Source of the DNA: Brevundimonas sp. Root1279
GTDB taxonomy: Bacteria > Pseudomonadota > Alphaproteobacteria > Caulobacterales > Caulobacteraceae
Assembly (NCBI RefSeq): GCF_001425945.1
Contig: NZ_LMEB01000005.1
Coordinates: forward strand, 62,001 to 126,000
Length of the DNA: 64,000 bases
Direction: 5' to 3'
Shown here: positions 25,112 to 32,969 of the stretch, piece after piece
How positions within the stretch are numbered: position 1 is the stretch's first letter
Layout of the letters: each line of letters starts with the position of its first letter
Made by a program: the position numbers and the translations under genes
Notes under the pieces: model-generated
What the model was told of the DNA's origin: nothing
The model's database searches: none
Seen by the model: the letters and a program-made list of their open reading frames with translations, nothing else

Positions 25112-27016
25112 TCAGGTCAGCCAGTCGTCATGAGGCATCCCGCCCTGGTGCTCGACGTCGGCCACCAGCATTCCGCCGCCGTCGATGGTCAGCATGTGGT
25201 CGGGGGTCCAGACCTGTGTCAGGCCAAGGACGGGCGCGGGCGATCCGTCGTCCGCCTCGATCGCGGGCAGAACCTGAGGCAGGTTGATGTCGCCGGTCAG
25301 GAGGAAGGGGTCGTCAGAGAGTTCAGGGAGAACCTGAGGCTCCGTCGCCTTTGCCGAAACCTCCGCCGCAGGCGCTGGGCCCAGGGTGAGGACGACCCCG
25401 TTGAAGAAGCGGATCTGTTCGACGCCGTCCAGGGTGTCGGTCCCGTCGCGGCCGGCGACAGTGTCGGTGATGGTGAAACGGCCTCCGGCCAAGGGAGTGA
25501 TCGTGTAGTCGGCCTGGAGGCCAAGGAGGACTGCGGTGTCGATGCCGGAGCCGCCGAACAGATTGTCGTTTCCACCGCGCCCGGCGAGGACGTCGTTCAG
25601 GGCGCCCCCGACGATCGTATTGGCCCCGGCGTTTCCAAACCCTGTGAAATTGCCCGTGCCGGTGAAGGACACCTGTTCGACGTTGGGAGCGAGGTTGGCG
25701 AAGTTCAGGCTGGTCTGGACGCGGTCAAAGCCGCCATCCGCCAGCTCAACCACGGTGTCGTTGGCGGTGAGGATGTAGGTGTCGTCGCCCGCGCCGCCCT
25801 GCAACTGGTTGGCGTCCCCGTCGCCGCCGATCAGGGTGTCGTTGCCGTCTCCTCCGACCAGCTGGTCGCGGCCCAGACCCCCCTGCAGGTTGTTGGCGGC
25901 CTCGTCGCCGATGATGGTGTCTCCGAAGGAGCCGCCGACCACGTTCTCGATCGCGAGAACCACGTCGATGCCGCCTTCCCCGTCCGAACCGCCGGATCCC
26001 AGGACGATGTTGATGCCGGCCGTCGCGGCGCTGTAGTCGACCCGATCGACGCCGGCGCCGCCGTCAAGGGTGTCCCCGCTGGCGCCGCCCACGAGCGTAT
26101 CCGCGCCGGCGCCGCCCTGGAGGATGTTGTCGCCGGCGTCCCCGGTCAGCAGATCATCGAACCGGGAGCCGACGAGGTTCTCGATACTGATCAAGACGTC
26201 TGCGTCGCCATCGCCGTCTGACAGCGCCAGGCCTACGCTGAGATCAACGTTCACGCCGCTGGCGGCGCGCGAGTAGTCGGCGGTGTCCTGGCCGGCCCGA
26301 CCGTCCAGATAGTCGAGCCCGGCGGCGCCGTAGAGGCTGTCTTCACCTTGAGACGTCCGGATAAGATTGTCTCTCGCGTTACCGATCGCTGTCACGTTGG
26401 CGTCGACGTTCGTCGGAAAGAACAAGAGTTCCTCGACATTGGCAGGCAGGACGAAGAAGTCAGCGCCGGTTCGCACCTGATCCACCCCTTCGTCCGCGAA
26501 CTCGGTGATCGTGTCGCCGACCTCCACCTCGTAGAGATCGTCGCCCGCGCCACCCTGGAGGTGGTCCGGGATCAGGTCGGCGCCGCCCAGCAGGCGGTCC
26601 CTTCCGGCGCCCCCGATCAGATAGTCGCGCCCTCCGAAGCCCTGCAGCACATTGTTCCCCGCCGAACCGATAATCGTGTCGTTGAACTCCGTGCCGATCA
26701 CATTCTCGATGTTCTGCAGGATATCGACCGCCCCGCCGCCGTCATTCTGGGCGACCTGGTTGGCGAGGTTGACGAAGACGCCGGCCGGCGTGGCGCCGAA
26801 GTAGTCGACAAGGTCTTCGCCGGCGCCGCCGTTGATCGTGTCAGCCACGCCCGGCATGCCACGCAGGCTGTCATTGCCAGCCGTGCCGGTGATCAGAGCG
26901 AACTCGGGTCCCGAGGTCGGTGCGGCCGCTTGCGGGCTGATCAGCAGCCCCTTGGCGCCCGTCTCCGGAATCGCGAGGCGCACGCTTCGCGCCGCCGCAG
27001 CATGCGTGTCGAACAT
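25112..27016 (-). CDS. RTX (hemolysin-type calcium-binding repeat) protein
   Basis: A 634-residue protein. ATG 27016 was chosen because AGGAGG lies at ideal spacing upstream. It is built almost wholly of GGxGxDxLx nonapeptide repeats in four or more blocks ('NGGAGEDLVDYFG', 'GGAGRDRLLGGAD', 'LQGGAGDDTYILTANDTVVE'), the calcium-binding parallel beta-roll of proteins exported by type I secretion. There is no classical signal peptide and no recognisable enzymatic domain. The C-terminus is acidic and hydrophobic, as expected for a type I signal. No ABC exporter or membrane fusion gene is nearby. Base composition looks somewhat less GC-rich than its neighbours. It could be a surface or matrix protein. 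Confidence 0.9.
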   Translation of the reverse strand: MFDTHAAAARSVRLAIPETGAKGLLISPQAAAPTSGPEFALITGTAGNDSLRGMPGVADTINGGAGEDLVDYFGATPAGVFVNLANQVAQNDGGGAVDILQNIENVIGTEFNDTIIGSAGNNVLQGFGGRDYLIGGAGRDRLLGGADLIPDHLQGGAGDDLYEVEVGDTITEFADEGVDQVRTGADFFVLPANVEELLFFPTNVDANVTAIGNARDNLIRTSQGEDSLYGAAGLDYLDGRAGQDTADYSRAASGVNVDLSVGLALSDGDGDADVLISIENLVGSRFDDLLTGDAGDNILQGGAGADTLVGGASGDTLDGGAGVDRVDYSAATAGINIVLGSGGSDGEGGIDVVLAIENVVGGSFGDTIIGDEAANNLQGGLGRDQLVGGDGNDTLIGGDGDANQLQGGAGDDTYILTANDTVVELADGGFDRVQTSLNFANLAPNVEQVSFTGTGNFTGFGNAGANTIVGGALNDVLAGRGGNDNLFGGSGIDTAVLLGLQADYTITPLAGGRFTITDTVAGRDGTDTLDGVEQIRFFNGVVLTLGPAPAAEVSAKATEPQVLPELSDDPFLLTGDINLPQVLPAIEADDGSPAPVLGLTQVWTPDHMLTIDGGGMLVADVEHQGGMPHDDWLT

Positions 27017-27193
27017 CGTGCGTCCTCCTGGGGCGTCTTGGATATCCCGCTCACTCATCAGTCGTGACGCGTGATGGCTACACACCAAGCTTGCGCGGTC
27101 CATCGGGCGATACCCTGAGTTGCTCAGCCAGACACAGTGGACCTCGGCTCGCCGTCAGCCTTTCAGGGGGCACGCTTTGCTGGTGCAGGGCCG

Positions 27194-27493
27194 ATGCGCC
27201 ACTCAGATGAGGCCTTCGCGCTGGTCCACGAAGCGATGGCCCGGAGGGAAGCAGTCCGGCGTTTTATGACGTCACAATGGCCGCTAACCGGTTTATCCGA
27301 CCGTGCCCCAAGACCTGGCAATGATGCTGAGGGCCTGGACGAGGTATTCGCGTTCATGACCGGGCGCCTGCCGGTTGATGAGTGCTTACCCGTAGGTGTT
27401 GAGAACGCATACGCAACCTTCGTTCGCACGGCGCTGCGTAGGGGGCAGGTCGTTAGCGCGCCGCGACGGGGCGATCGAGCTGTCACCTCTTGA
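27194..27493 (+). CDS. Hypothetical small protein, uncertain
   Basis: A possible 99-residue open frame ('MRHSDEAFALVHEAMARREAV...') lies in the interval between the RTX gene and tRNA-Leu. It is mostly helical and charged, without signal or membrane segment. There is no clear ribosome site and no family that I recognise; an upstream GTG at 27137 would lengthen it. The surrounding interval (27017-27502) otherwise shows no structure and has less biased composition than true genes nearby, so this could be a decayed gene or chance frame. Confidence 0.3.
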   Translation: MRHSDEAFALVHEAMARREAVRRFMTSQWPLTGLSDRAPRPGNDAEGLDEVFAFMTGRLPVDECLPVGVENAYATFVRTALRRGQVVSAPRRGDRAVTS

Positions 27494-27502
27494 TTTTTAT
27501 TA

Positions 27503-27587
27503 TGGTGCGGGCGGTCGGGCTCGAACCGACACTCCTTTCGGAACCGGATTTTGAGTCCGGCGCGTCTACCAGTTTCACCACGCCCGC
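27503..27587 (-). tRNA. tRNA-Leu (anticodon CAA)
   Basis: The minus strand folds as a class II tRNA: acceptor GCGGGCG (27587-27581) pairs with 27513-27507. The anticodon stem CCGGA/TCCGG encloses the loop CTCAAAA, giving anticodon CAA. A long variable arm and TTCGAGC T-loop follow, and CCA is encoded at 27505-27503. Confidence 0.95.
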
Positions 27588-27650
27588 ACAGGCCGTTTCG
27601 GCAGGCCGGACAGGTAGCGCGGCCGGCCGGAGCTGGCAATCACGCCGGGG

Positions 27651-28520
27651 TCAAGATTCGCCCCGGGCGGCATCGCGCCTGCGCTGTTCGCGCATTTCGC
27701 GTGAGCGCTGGCGGTCGTCACGCGTCTCGTAGCCGGCCATGACGAAATTGTTCCGATACAGCACGCGGGTGAGGGGGACGGCCTCGCCCGGAGCGTCGAT
27801 GTGGGCGACCTTGGCCCGGCGCGCCGCCCGCAGGGCCGCCTCGCCGAAGCCGCCGTCCTGGGGGTGCTCGGCCTCGACCGTGCAATCCCGCAGCGACCCG
27901 TCGGGATTGGTCAGGCACATCACCGTCGCGAAGCCGCGAGCGTACTGCGTCGACGATGGGTAATCCGGGCGTGGCCACCGGGCCCAGGTCAGGCCGACCG
28001 GCAGGCCGCCCTCGGGCAGATCCGCCAGCTCGAGATCGCGCGGGTCGGTCAGCGGACGCTCGCAGGCGGCCAGGGTCGCGTCGATCGAGGTCGACGACGC
28101 CGGCAGGTTCAGGCGATGGACCAGATTGCGGCCGCCCTCGGCGGCTCCGGGGATCGTGATGCGGAGCTGGCCCCCCTCGCGCAGCTTGCGCGCGAAGGGC
28201 GCCGGCAGCTCGCTGACGGCGACGGTGTTGTTCATCGCGACGCTCCAGCGGGAGCTGTACGGCTCCTCATCGCCGAAGGCGATGTGCAGGATCCGGGTCT
28301 CGCCCTGGCCGGCCGGCGGCAGGCCGGTGATCAGGGCCTCATAGCTTTCGTCCACGCAGCGGGCGGCGATGCCGAGGCCGCTGTCGAACTGGGTATAGGC
28401 CAGGGTCAGCTTCTTGCCCGGGTCGCGCAGGATGTCCCAGTCGCGTTCAGCGTCCTGGGCGAGGGCGGGCAGGGCGATGGCGCCGGCGAGCGCCAGGGTG
28501 GCGAAGCGGGCGCGGCTCAT
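27651..28520 (-). CDS. Secreted protein with TonB C-terminal-like domain (paralog 1)
   Basis: A 289-residue protein with a cleavable signal (ALPALAQ) and an N-terminal unknown domain (about 25-170) containing 'DPGKKLTLAYTQFDSG'. A C-terminal domain resembling TonB_C follows: 'VMCLTNPDGSLRDCTVEAE' and 'GFGEAALRAARRAKV'. It has a charged Arg-rich tail. Unlike real TonB it has no N-terminal membrane anchor and no proline-rich spacer, so energy transduction is unlikely. It shares its plan with the protein at 29177-29962. It overlaps the upstream membrane protein gene by four bases. Function unknown. Confidence 0.75.
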   Translation of the reverse strand: MSRARFATLALAGAIALPALAQDAERDWDILRDPGKKLTLAYTQFDSGLGIAARCVDESYEALITGLPPAGQGETRILHIAFGDEEPYSSRWSVAMNNTVAVSELPAPFARKLREGGQLRITIPGAAEGGRNLVHRLNLPASSTSIDATLAACERPLTDPRDLELADLPEGGLPVGLTWARWPRPDYPSSTQYARGFATVMCLTNPDGSLRDCTVEAEHPQDGGFGEAALRAARRAKVAHIDAPGEAVPLTRVLYRNNFVMAGYETRDDRQRSREMREQRRRDAARGES

Positions 28521-29050
28521 GCCGAGGCCTCGACGTGGGCGTCGGACTGACCGGCCTGGATGCGGCGGGCGCGGATCCACATTTCGATGCGCTGGGTCAC
28601 GACGACGCCGGCGGCGAACAGCAGGAAGGCGTCGAGCACCGCGACCGGATTGATGTGCCAGCTGGCCGCGTTGGCCTCGATCCACGGACGCAGAAGCGAG
28701 CGGCCGACGATCAGGGCGACGATCAGCAACACGCCGAGCGGCGAGGCCTGGGCCTTCAATTCGCCCTCCGGGGTCTTCTCGATGGTGACCATCTTGCCGC
28801 GCCACCAGCCGAAGGCGGCGCCCAGCGCCAGACCGACAACGATGATGATCCAGGCGCCGAGATCGAAGGCGGCATGGGCGGGGTCCTGCATGCTCATGCC
28901 CCACAGGCCGAAGCCGATCAGCGGGACGATCAGGGCGGGCGTCACCCACATCCACTGCGGGCGCAGGGTCCGCGGGCGGCGATTCCGCAGTACGATCAGC
29001 GGCAGCATGATCGCGATGACGATCAACGGGATCAATTGTTCGGTCGGCAT
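28517..29050 (-). CDS. CcdC-like/DUF1453-type membrane protein
   Basis: A 177-residue protein with five predicted membrane helices. The first is 'LIPLIVIAIMLPLIVL', and the loop 'GWWRGKMVTIEKTPEGEL' between helices 3 and 4 resembles CcdC/DUF1453 proteins, whose role is undefined. ATG 29050 was chosen because GGGGGACC lies upstream and the extension beyond it is non-coding in character. It overlaps the start of the downstream TonB_C-like gene by four bases, so they are coupled. The family call is tentative. Confidence 0.7.
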   Translation of the reverse strand: MPTEQLIPLIVIAIMLPLIVLRNRRPRTLRPQWMWVTPALIVPLIGFGLWGMSMQDPAHAAFDLGAWIIIVVGLALGAAFGWWRGKMVTIEKTPEGELKAQASPLGVLLIVALIVGRSLLRPWIEANAASWHINPVAVLDAFLLFAAGVVVTQRIEMWIRARRIQAGQSDAHVEASA

Positions 29051-29176
29051 AGAGGTCCCCCGTCCGCGTTTCCTGGCGCGAACCGGACTGAAGTTTAATC
29101 CTATCGTTGCATCCGTAAAGCCGCGCGAACGCGACGCCGACCCGGCCTTGGCCAAGGGCCCGCGGCGGGCGATGGC

Positions 29177-29962
29177 TCAGATCTGATAGCGGACCGTCAT
29201 GACGACCAGATCGCCGGGTCGCGGAGCGCCGGCGGCGTCCATCGCCAGGCGGGCGGTCCGCATGGCTCGGATCGCCGACTGGCCGAAGCCGATGCGGCGA
29301 TCGCTCTGATATTCGACGTCGCAGTCCACCGGCCGGCCGTCATCGGCGACGACGCAGCTGAGCACGGCGAAGCCGACGCGGGTGCTGGTGGCGTAGGCTG
29401 TTTCCGGCACCTCGGGGTTCGGCATGCGGCGCCACAGGGACGGAGACATGACCCGCGACTGACGCCAGTGAGGCCGGTCCTCGCGCGGCTTGACGAGCGG
29501 CTCGTCGCAGGCGGCCAGGACCTGGTCCACCGCCGTGGAGTCCGACGGCAGGTCCAGCGCGTATTGGCCCAGCGGGCTGCTGTCGCCCGGCGCGATCGCG
29601 GCGGCCAGCTGCAGTCGACCGCCTTCGCGCAGGCGGCGCGCGGTCATGCCCGGCGTGGGGCTGTAGGCCATGGCGCCGTCCGGGCTGCCGAACCAGTGGA
29701 CGCTCTCGGTCGGGTGGTCGCCGTAGGTGGTTTCGATATAGCGGGTGGCGTCGAGCAGGGCCGGCAGCCCGAGGACGAGGACGTCCAGCAGGCCTGCCTG
29801 GCAGCGTACGGCCAGAACCTGGCCGCTGGCATGGGCGCTCGTGGCCAGGGCCAGCTCTTTCGTCGGGTCGACGGTCAGGGCCCAGCTGACGGGAGCCGAC
29901 TGGGCCGCGGCCGGGGACGCGCCGAGCAGGGCGAGGAGGCCGGCGACGATCGCGCCTCGCAT
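29177..29962 (-). CDS. Secreted protein with TonB C-terminal-like domain (paralog 2)
   Basis: A 261-residue protein with a signal peptide ending PAAAQ. Its N-terminal domain opens with 'WALTVDPTKELALATSAHASG', which aligns in pattern with paralog 1 ('DPGKKLTLAYTQFDSG'). The C-terminal domain has 'LSCVVADDGRPVDCDVEYQ' and 'GFGQSAIRAMRTARL', again TonB_C-like. No membrane anchor or proline spacer is present. The start ATG overlaps the stop of the fumarylacetoacetase-like gene. The pair probably arose by duplication. Function unknown. Confidence 0.75.
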   Translation of the reverse strand: MRGAIVAGLLALLGASPAAAQSAPVSWALTVDPTKELALATSAHASGQVLAVRCQAGLLDVLVLGLPALLDATRYIETTYGDHPTESVHWFGSPDGAMAYSPTPGMTARRLREGGRLQLAAAIAPGDSSPLGQYALDLPSDSTAVDQVLAACDEPLVKPREDRPHWRQSRVMSPSLWRRMPNPEVPETAYATSTRVGFAVLSCVVADDGRPVDCDVEYQSDRRIGFGQSAIRAMRTARLAMDAAGAPRPGDLVVMTVRYQI

Positions 29963-30969
29963 CAAGCCTTCTCGACCGTCTGTTCGATGGCGCCGAAGAT
30001 GGAGTGATGCTTGTCGTCCAGCATCTCGATGCGGACGGTGTCGCCGTGCTTGAGGAAGTTGGTCTCGGCCTTGCCGCGCAGGATGGTCTCGACGGTGCGG
30101 ACCTCGGCGATGCAGGAGTAGCCGAGGCCGCCCTCGGCGACCGGCTTGCCGGGGCCGCCGTCGGCGTCGCGGTTCGAGACGGTGCCCGAGCCGATGACCG
30201 TGCCGGCGCACAGGCTGCGGGTCTTGGCCAGGTGGGCGATCAGGGTCCCGAAGTCGAACGTCATGTCGACGCCGGCGTCGGCCTTGCCGAAGTCCTCGCC
30301 GTTCAGCTGGACCGACAGGGTCCCGTGCAGCTTGCCGTCCTTCCAGCGACCGCCCAGCGCGTCCGGCGTCACAAACACCGGCGACAGGGCCGAGGCGGGC
30401 TTGGACTGGACGAAGCCGAAGCCCTTGGCCAGCTCGGCCGGGATCAGGTTGCGCAAGCTCACGTCGTTGACGAGCCCGACCAGACGGATGTGAGTCAGGG
30501 CCTCTTCGCGGGTCACGCCCTGGGGGACGTCGCCGACGACCACCACGACCTCGGCCTCCAGGTCGCAACCCCAGGCCTCGTCGGCCAGCGGGATGGCGTC
30601 GCGCGGGGCGAGGAAGCTGTCGGAGCCGCCCTGGTACATCAGCGGGTCGGTCCAGAAGCTGTCGGGCATTTCGGCGTTGCGGGCCTGACGCACGAGGGCG
30701 ACGTGGTTCACATAGGCCGAGCCGTCGGCCCACTGATAGGCGCGGGGCAGGGGCGAGGCGGCCTCGCGCTCGTGGAAGCGGCCCCGCGGCACGCCGCCGT
30801 GTTCGAGGCTTTCCGCCAGGGCGCGCAGGTCGGGCTCGACCCGGTCCCAGTTGTCCAGCGCCGCCTGCAGGGTCGGGGCGATCAGGAAGGCGTCGGTAAA
30901 CCAGGCGAGGTCGCTGGAGACGAGGACGAGACGGCCGTCGCGGCCGTGCTTGAGCGAGGCGAGTTTCAT
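29962..30969 (-). CDS. Fumarylacetoacetate hydrolase-family protein
   Basis: A 335-residue enzyme of the FAH superfamily. The metal site Glu residues are in 'WGCDLEAEVVVVVGD', the substrate loop in 'NDVSLRNLIPAELAKGFGF', and the hydrolase core in 'LCAGTVIGSGTVSNRD'. Length and the N-terminal 'MKLASLKHGRDGRLVLVS' match the short fumarylacetoacetases that replace the eukaryotic-type enzyme in tyrosine degradation of many proteobacteria. Neither homogentisate dioxygenase nor maleylacetoacetate isomerase genes are in the window, so the pathway is not confirmed. It lies 35 bases downstream of the His-rich membrane protein gene and overlaps the next gene. Confidence 0.9.
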   Translation of the reverse strand: MKLASLKHGRDGRLVLVSSDLAWFTDAFLIAPTLQAALDNWDRVEPDLRALAESLEHGGVPRGRFHEREAASPLPRAYQWADGSAYVNHVALVRQARNAEMPDSFWTDPLMYQGGSDSFLAPRDAIPLADEAWGCDLEAEVVVVVGDVPQGVTREEALTHIRLVGLVNDVSLRNLIPAELAKGFGFVQSKPASALSPVFVTPDALGGRWKDGKLHGTLSVQLNGEDFGKADAGVDMTFDFGTLIAHLAKTRSLCAGTVIGSGTVSNRDADGGPGKPVAEGGLGYSCIAEVRTVETILRGKAETNFLKHGDTVRIEMLDDKHHSIFGAIEQTVEKA

Positions 30970-31004
30970 GCCTCTGGCTTAGGCGGTTTTTTCCGGCGGG
31001 GGAA

Positions 31005-31742
31005 CTAGCGGCCGCCGGACAACTCCGCATGGGCGGCTCGCAGTTCGGCGATGCGGTCGCTCTCTTCGCGCCAATGCTGGTTGAAGGCGGCGACGGCGAG
31101 GCGCAGGGCGTCGGTCTGCTCGCGCTGCGTCATGTCGCGCGGCTCGGAATGGTGGTCATGGTGCGTCTCCGCCGGCGGATGGACGGCGGCGGGGCTGACG
31201 GTGATGACCGTCACGGCGCTGGCGGCCGCCGCCGAGGACGCGGAGGCGCCGGCGGGCTCGAGCACGCGTTCGGCGTGAGCGTCGTGGGCGCCGTGGCCTC
31301 CATGGCCCCCATGGCTTCCACGTCCGTGAGCGCCGTGTCCGTGTCCGCCATGGCCGGCTGCAGGACCGTGATCTTCCTCGACCTTGCCGTCGACGGCCTT
31401 CTGCAGACGGCCGACGTTCTTGGACAGGCCCTTGGCGAGCTTGAGGGTCCGGCCGAGGCGTTTGTCGATGACCCTCAGCAGATGTTCGGCGCGGCCCTTC
31501 AGGGCGTTGTCGTCGGCCTTCATGGCCTCCTTGGCGGCCTCGTCGATGGCCTCCCAGATGGCGCGGGCGGCGTCGGGACGCCGCGACGCGCCGCGGGCGC
31601 CGAGGTACCAGCCGGCCAGGGCGGCGGCGGCGAGCAGCAGGATCAGGGCCAGCCAGATAACCGGATCGGCCCCGATGAAGATCGGCGGATCGAGCGGGGC
31701 GTTGGCCGGATCGGCCATGGCGAAGTCGGCGCCGTAGGACAT
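31005..31742 (-). CDS. Membrane-anchored protein with histidine-rich segment
   Basis: A 245-residue protein with one membrane helix (about 28-48). A cytoplasmic-looking helical region (55-120) follows, then a striking Gly-His-Ala segment (residues 125-156, ten histidines in 32 residues). An Ala/Ser/Val-rich part comes next, then a second small cluster 'ETHHDHHSEP' and a final helix. Such segments bind Ni, Zn, Co or Cu in metal chaperones such as HypB or SlyD, but no such domain is recognisable here. It is the first gene of a unit with the FAH-like and TonB_C-like genes. No family recognised. Confidence 0.8.
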   Translation of the reverse strand: MSYGADFAMADPANAPLDPPIFIGADPVIWLALILLLAAAALAGWYLGARGASRRPDAARAIWEAIDEAAKEAMKADDNALKGRAEHLLRVIDKRLGRTLKLAKGLSKNVGRLQKAVDGKVEEDHGPAAGHGGHGHGAHGRGSHGGHGGHGAHDAHAERVLEPAGASASSAAAASAVTVITVSPAAVHPPAETHHDHHSEPRDMTQREQTDALRLAVAAFNQHWREESDRIAELRAAHAELSGGR

Positions 31743-31858
31743 GCTGCTGCCTCCGCTGGTCTACCCGCGTTCTCGGGTGGAGCATCTTGCCCCGACCGCT
31801 CCGCTTGGCAACGGGAAAGGTTAACGGCGAAGCGAATTCCCGCGACGGGCGAGTGGCC

Positions 31859-32143
31859 TCAGGCGGCCGAAGGCGGGGTGATCAGGGCCGTTGCCTCCGC
31901 CCCGGTGCGGGCCAGAAGGTCGCGCACCTCGACCTCGACCGACACGGCGCCCTCGGGCGCGTGGGCCCACAGATAGCGGCGCTCGATTTCGACCTCGCGG
32001 CCCGATGGGGCGAAACCGGTGAAGCTGTCGCCCCACGGCGTGATCGCCTTGATGTCGGGCCAGGGCAGCGCGCAGGCGGCGTCCAGCTCCTCGATGGCCA
32101 TCAGCGACAGCTCATCGGCGTGGGGATCGGGGGTTACAGCCAC
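31859..32143 (-). CDS. Small hypothetical protein of peptidase/ICMT operon
   Basis: A 94-residue soluble protein starting with GTG at 32143, for which AAGAAGG upstream is a suitable ribosome site. It has a central 'ITPWGDSFTGFAPSGREVEIERRYLWA' segment and an Ala-rich C-terminus. I do not recognise the family. It overlaps the methyltransferase gene by ten bases and is the last gene of the five-gene operon starting at 35020. Confidence 0.75.
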   Translation of the reverse strand: MAVTPDPHADELSLMAIEELDAACALPWPDIKAITPWGDSFTGFAPSGREVEIERRYLWAHAPEGAVSVEVEVRDLLARTGAEATALITPPSAA

Positions 32144-32604
32144 CGGCGGACCTTCTTGCGATAGGCCTCGTACGCGGGGCCGAACTTTGCGGCCAGATAG
32201 GCCTCTTCGCGAACGATCGCCAAGCGGTCGATCGCGATCAGGCACGGCGCCAGCAGGCCGACGGTGATCAGGCTGTTCATGGCGACGGCGATGCCGAGGT
32301 ACATCATGGCGAAGCCGATGTAGATCGGGTTGCGGCTGAAGCGGTACAGCCCGTCGGTCGCCAGGGCTGTGGTCTCCTTCCACGGCGCCGGATGGGTCCC
32401 GAGGCGGCGGAAATGTCCGGCCGCCGCCCCGTCGATGAGCAGGCCGCCGGCGATCAGGGCGAACGCGACGTAGCGGCGAACGTCCCAGCCGACGCTCAGC
32501 CCCGGATCGACCACGACCCGCGTCAGACCCCAGCCGACGGCCAGTCCGACGGCGAAGATCAGCGGCGGCGGGATGATGCCCGGCGTGTCGGATTTTCCAA
32601 TCAT
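32134..32604 (-). CDS. ICMT/PEMT-type membrane methyltransferase
   Basis: A 156-residue polytopic protein. The signature 'GLYRFSRNPIYIG' and the C-terminal 'AYLAAKFGPAYEAYRKKVRRWL' match the isoprenylcysteine carboxyl methyltransferase / phospholipid methyltransferase superfamily. These proteins methylate lipids or small lipid-like molecules with S-adenosylmethionine at the membrane; bacterial substrates are mostly unknown. It overlaps the cupin gene (ATGA) and the following small gene. Confidence 0.88.
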   Translation of the reverse strand: MIGKSDTPGIIPPPLIFAVGLAVGWGLTRVVVDPGLSVGWDVRRYVAFALIAGGLLIDGAAAGHFRRLGTHPAPWKETTALATDGLYRFSRNPIYIGFAMMYLGIAVAMNSLITVGLLAPCLIAIDRLAIVREEAYLAAKFGPAYEAYRKKVRRWL

Positions 32605-32969
32605 CAGATGACCTGACCCTGCGGCGCGGTGAACTCGGACGTCGGCGCGTCGCCGGTGTTGACCACCTCCGAGGGTTCGAAGATCAGCACCTCGGCTTCT
32701 TCGTCGGCGGCGGTGCGGTGCTCGACGCCGCGCGGGACGACGACGAACTGGCCCGCCTCAAGGGCCACGATGCGGTCGCGGAACTCGACCCGGAAGCGGC
32801 CCTTCCACACCAGGAACATCTCGTCGGCGTCGACGTGGCTGTGCCAGGGGAACACGCCCTGCACCTTGACCAGGCGGACGTCCTGGCCGTTCAGCTGGGC
32901 GGCGACGCGGGGCCGCCAGTGGTCGCTGATAGCGGCGAACTTTTCGGCCAGGTCGATGGCGCCGGTCAC
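32604..32969 (-). CDS. Cupin-domain protein
   Basis: A 121-residue single-domain cupin starting with GTG at 32969. The metal-binding motif 1 is 'FPWHSHVDADEMFLVWKGRF', with H and E ligands, and motif 2 is 'VVVPRGVEHRTAADEE'. It could be a metal-dependent isomerase, dioxygenase or sensor; short stand-alone cupins of this type are usually not characterised. It is coupled by four-base overlaps to the asparaginase gene upstream and the methyltransferase gene downstream. Confidence 0.88.
   Translation of the reverse strand: MTGAIDLAEKFAAISDHWRPRVAAQLNGQDVRLVKVQGVFPWHSHVDADEMFLVWKGRFRVEFRDRIVALEAGQFVVVPRGVEHRTAADEEAEVLIFEPSEVVNTGDAPTSEFTAPQGQVI

Noticed and set aside
25088..26221. Plus-strand open frames opposite the RTX gene
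   Set aside because: Their repeats mirror the nonapeptide repeats of the minus-strand protein, so they are antisense artefacts.
25090..27587. Integrated genomic island at tRNA-Leu
   Set aside because: No integrase, no transposase and no direct copy of the tRNA 3' end at the distal side; kept only as a possibility in a finding.
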